Below are positions 22,187 to 22,253 of a stretch of DNA of 22,253 bases, piece after piece. A model generated the notes under the pieces. It saw nothing but the letters and a program-made list of their open reading frames with translations, was not told the DNA's origin and searched no databases. The position numbers and the translations under genes are program-made. This DNA comes from CAWDLX01 sp046728155 (GTDB lineage: Bacteria; Actinomycetota; Actinomycetes; Mycobacteriales; Micromonosporaceae): contig JBKPDY010000150.1 in assembly GCA_046728155.1 (NCBI GenBank), positions 1 through 22,253 on the forward strand, read 5' to 3'. Every line of letters begins with the position of its first letter. The stretch's first letter is position 1.

Positions 22187-22253
22187 TTACTGCCAGTACT
22201 GGACGATGTAGTCCTCCCGGTCGCTTCGTTGGTTGTCGCGTCCGATGAAGCAC
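22187..22253 (-). CDS. C-terminal end of an unidentified protein (partial)
   Basis: The last 21 codons of a minus-strand frame entering from the right edge read CFIGRDNQRSDREDYIVQYW plus Gln, then TAA (22187-22189). The composition is protein-like and codons are mostly G/C-ending. A competing frame in the same place starts with GTG at the window edge but looks less natural. Too short to classify. Confidence 0.35.
   Translation of the reverse strand, partial: CFIGRDNQRSDREDYIVQYWQ

Noticed and set aside
1..22253. CRISPR array, toxin-antitoxin pair or known defence system
   Set aside because: No regularly spaced repeats of 23-40 bp, no Cas, nuclease or TA-family motifs were seen on either strand.

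Overview
The window reads as chromosome of a high-GC Gram-positive bacterium (Actinomycetes). The GC content is high and third codon positions favour G/C. An LPXTG wall-anchored protein, a twin of luciferase-like (F420-type) and PPOX-type enzymes, ECF-sigma remnants and a lipoprotein sulfatase are all typical of that class. I cannot name the genus.

Left end (1-2290): the tail of a possible gene and a hairpin are followed by the 3' end of a tRNA-Pro-like gene and a tyrosine integrase (minus strand) whose frame is broken at two or three short homopolymers. Next comes a further frameshifted ORF on the plus strand and about 600 bp with nothing recognisable. This looks like the scar of an integrated element. 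Positions 2292-3715 hold an intact two-gene cassette, DUF1326 plus DUF2182, which is probably metal-related and membrane-linked. On the minus strand, 3815-5066 holds a SAM methyltransferase followed by a sigma region-4 fragment and a further ORF, chained by 4-nt start/stop overlaps. A palindrome-rich spacer (5240-5500) separates it from a GNAT acetyltransferase.

Centre (6448-13417): a secreted LPXTG protein; a very large membrane TPR protein (about 1184 aa) whose C-terminal membrane domain resembles a site-2 protease that has lost its HExxH motif; a cupin; a DoxX-like membrane protein; and a remnant of a histidine kinase.

Right part (13487-22253): a tandem ABM-fold protein, a lipoprotein sulfatase, a 980-bp intergenic stretch with an inverted-repeat pair and a possible small transcription unit, a secreted Ig-like protein with a strong terminator, an N-terminally shortened PPOX protein beside an LLM-class oxidoreductase, a broken ABC permease fragment ending at a perfect 13-bp palindrome, a small unknown protein, and the last codons of another gene.

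No multi-gene defence or biosynthetic system is evident. The most unusual items are the TPR/degenerate-S2P protein, the DUF1326-DUF2182 cassette, the attP-like integrase scar, and the number of broken genes in 22 kb. Several breaks are single-base indels at homopolymers, so sequencing error must be excluded.
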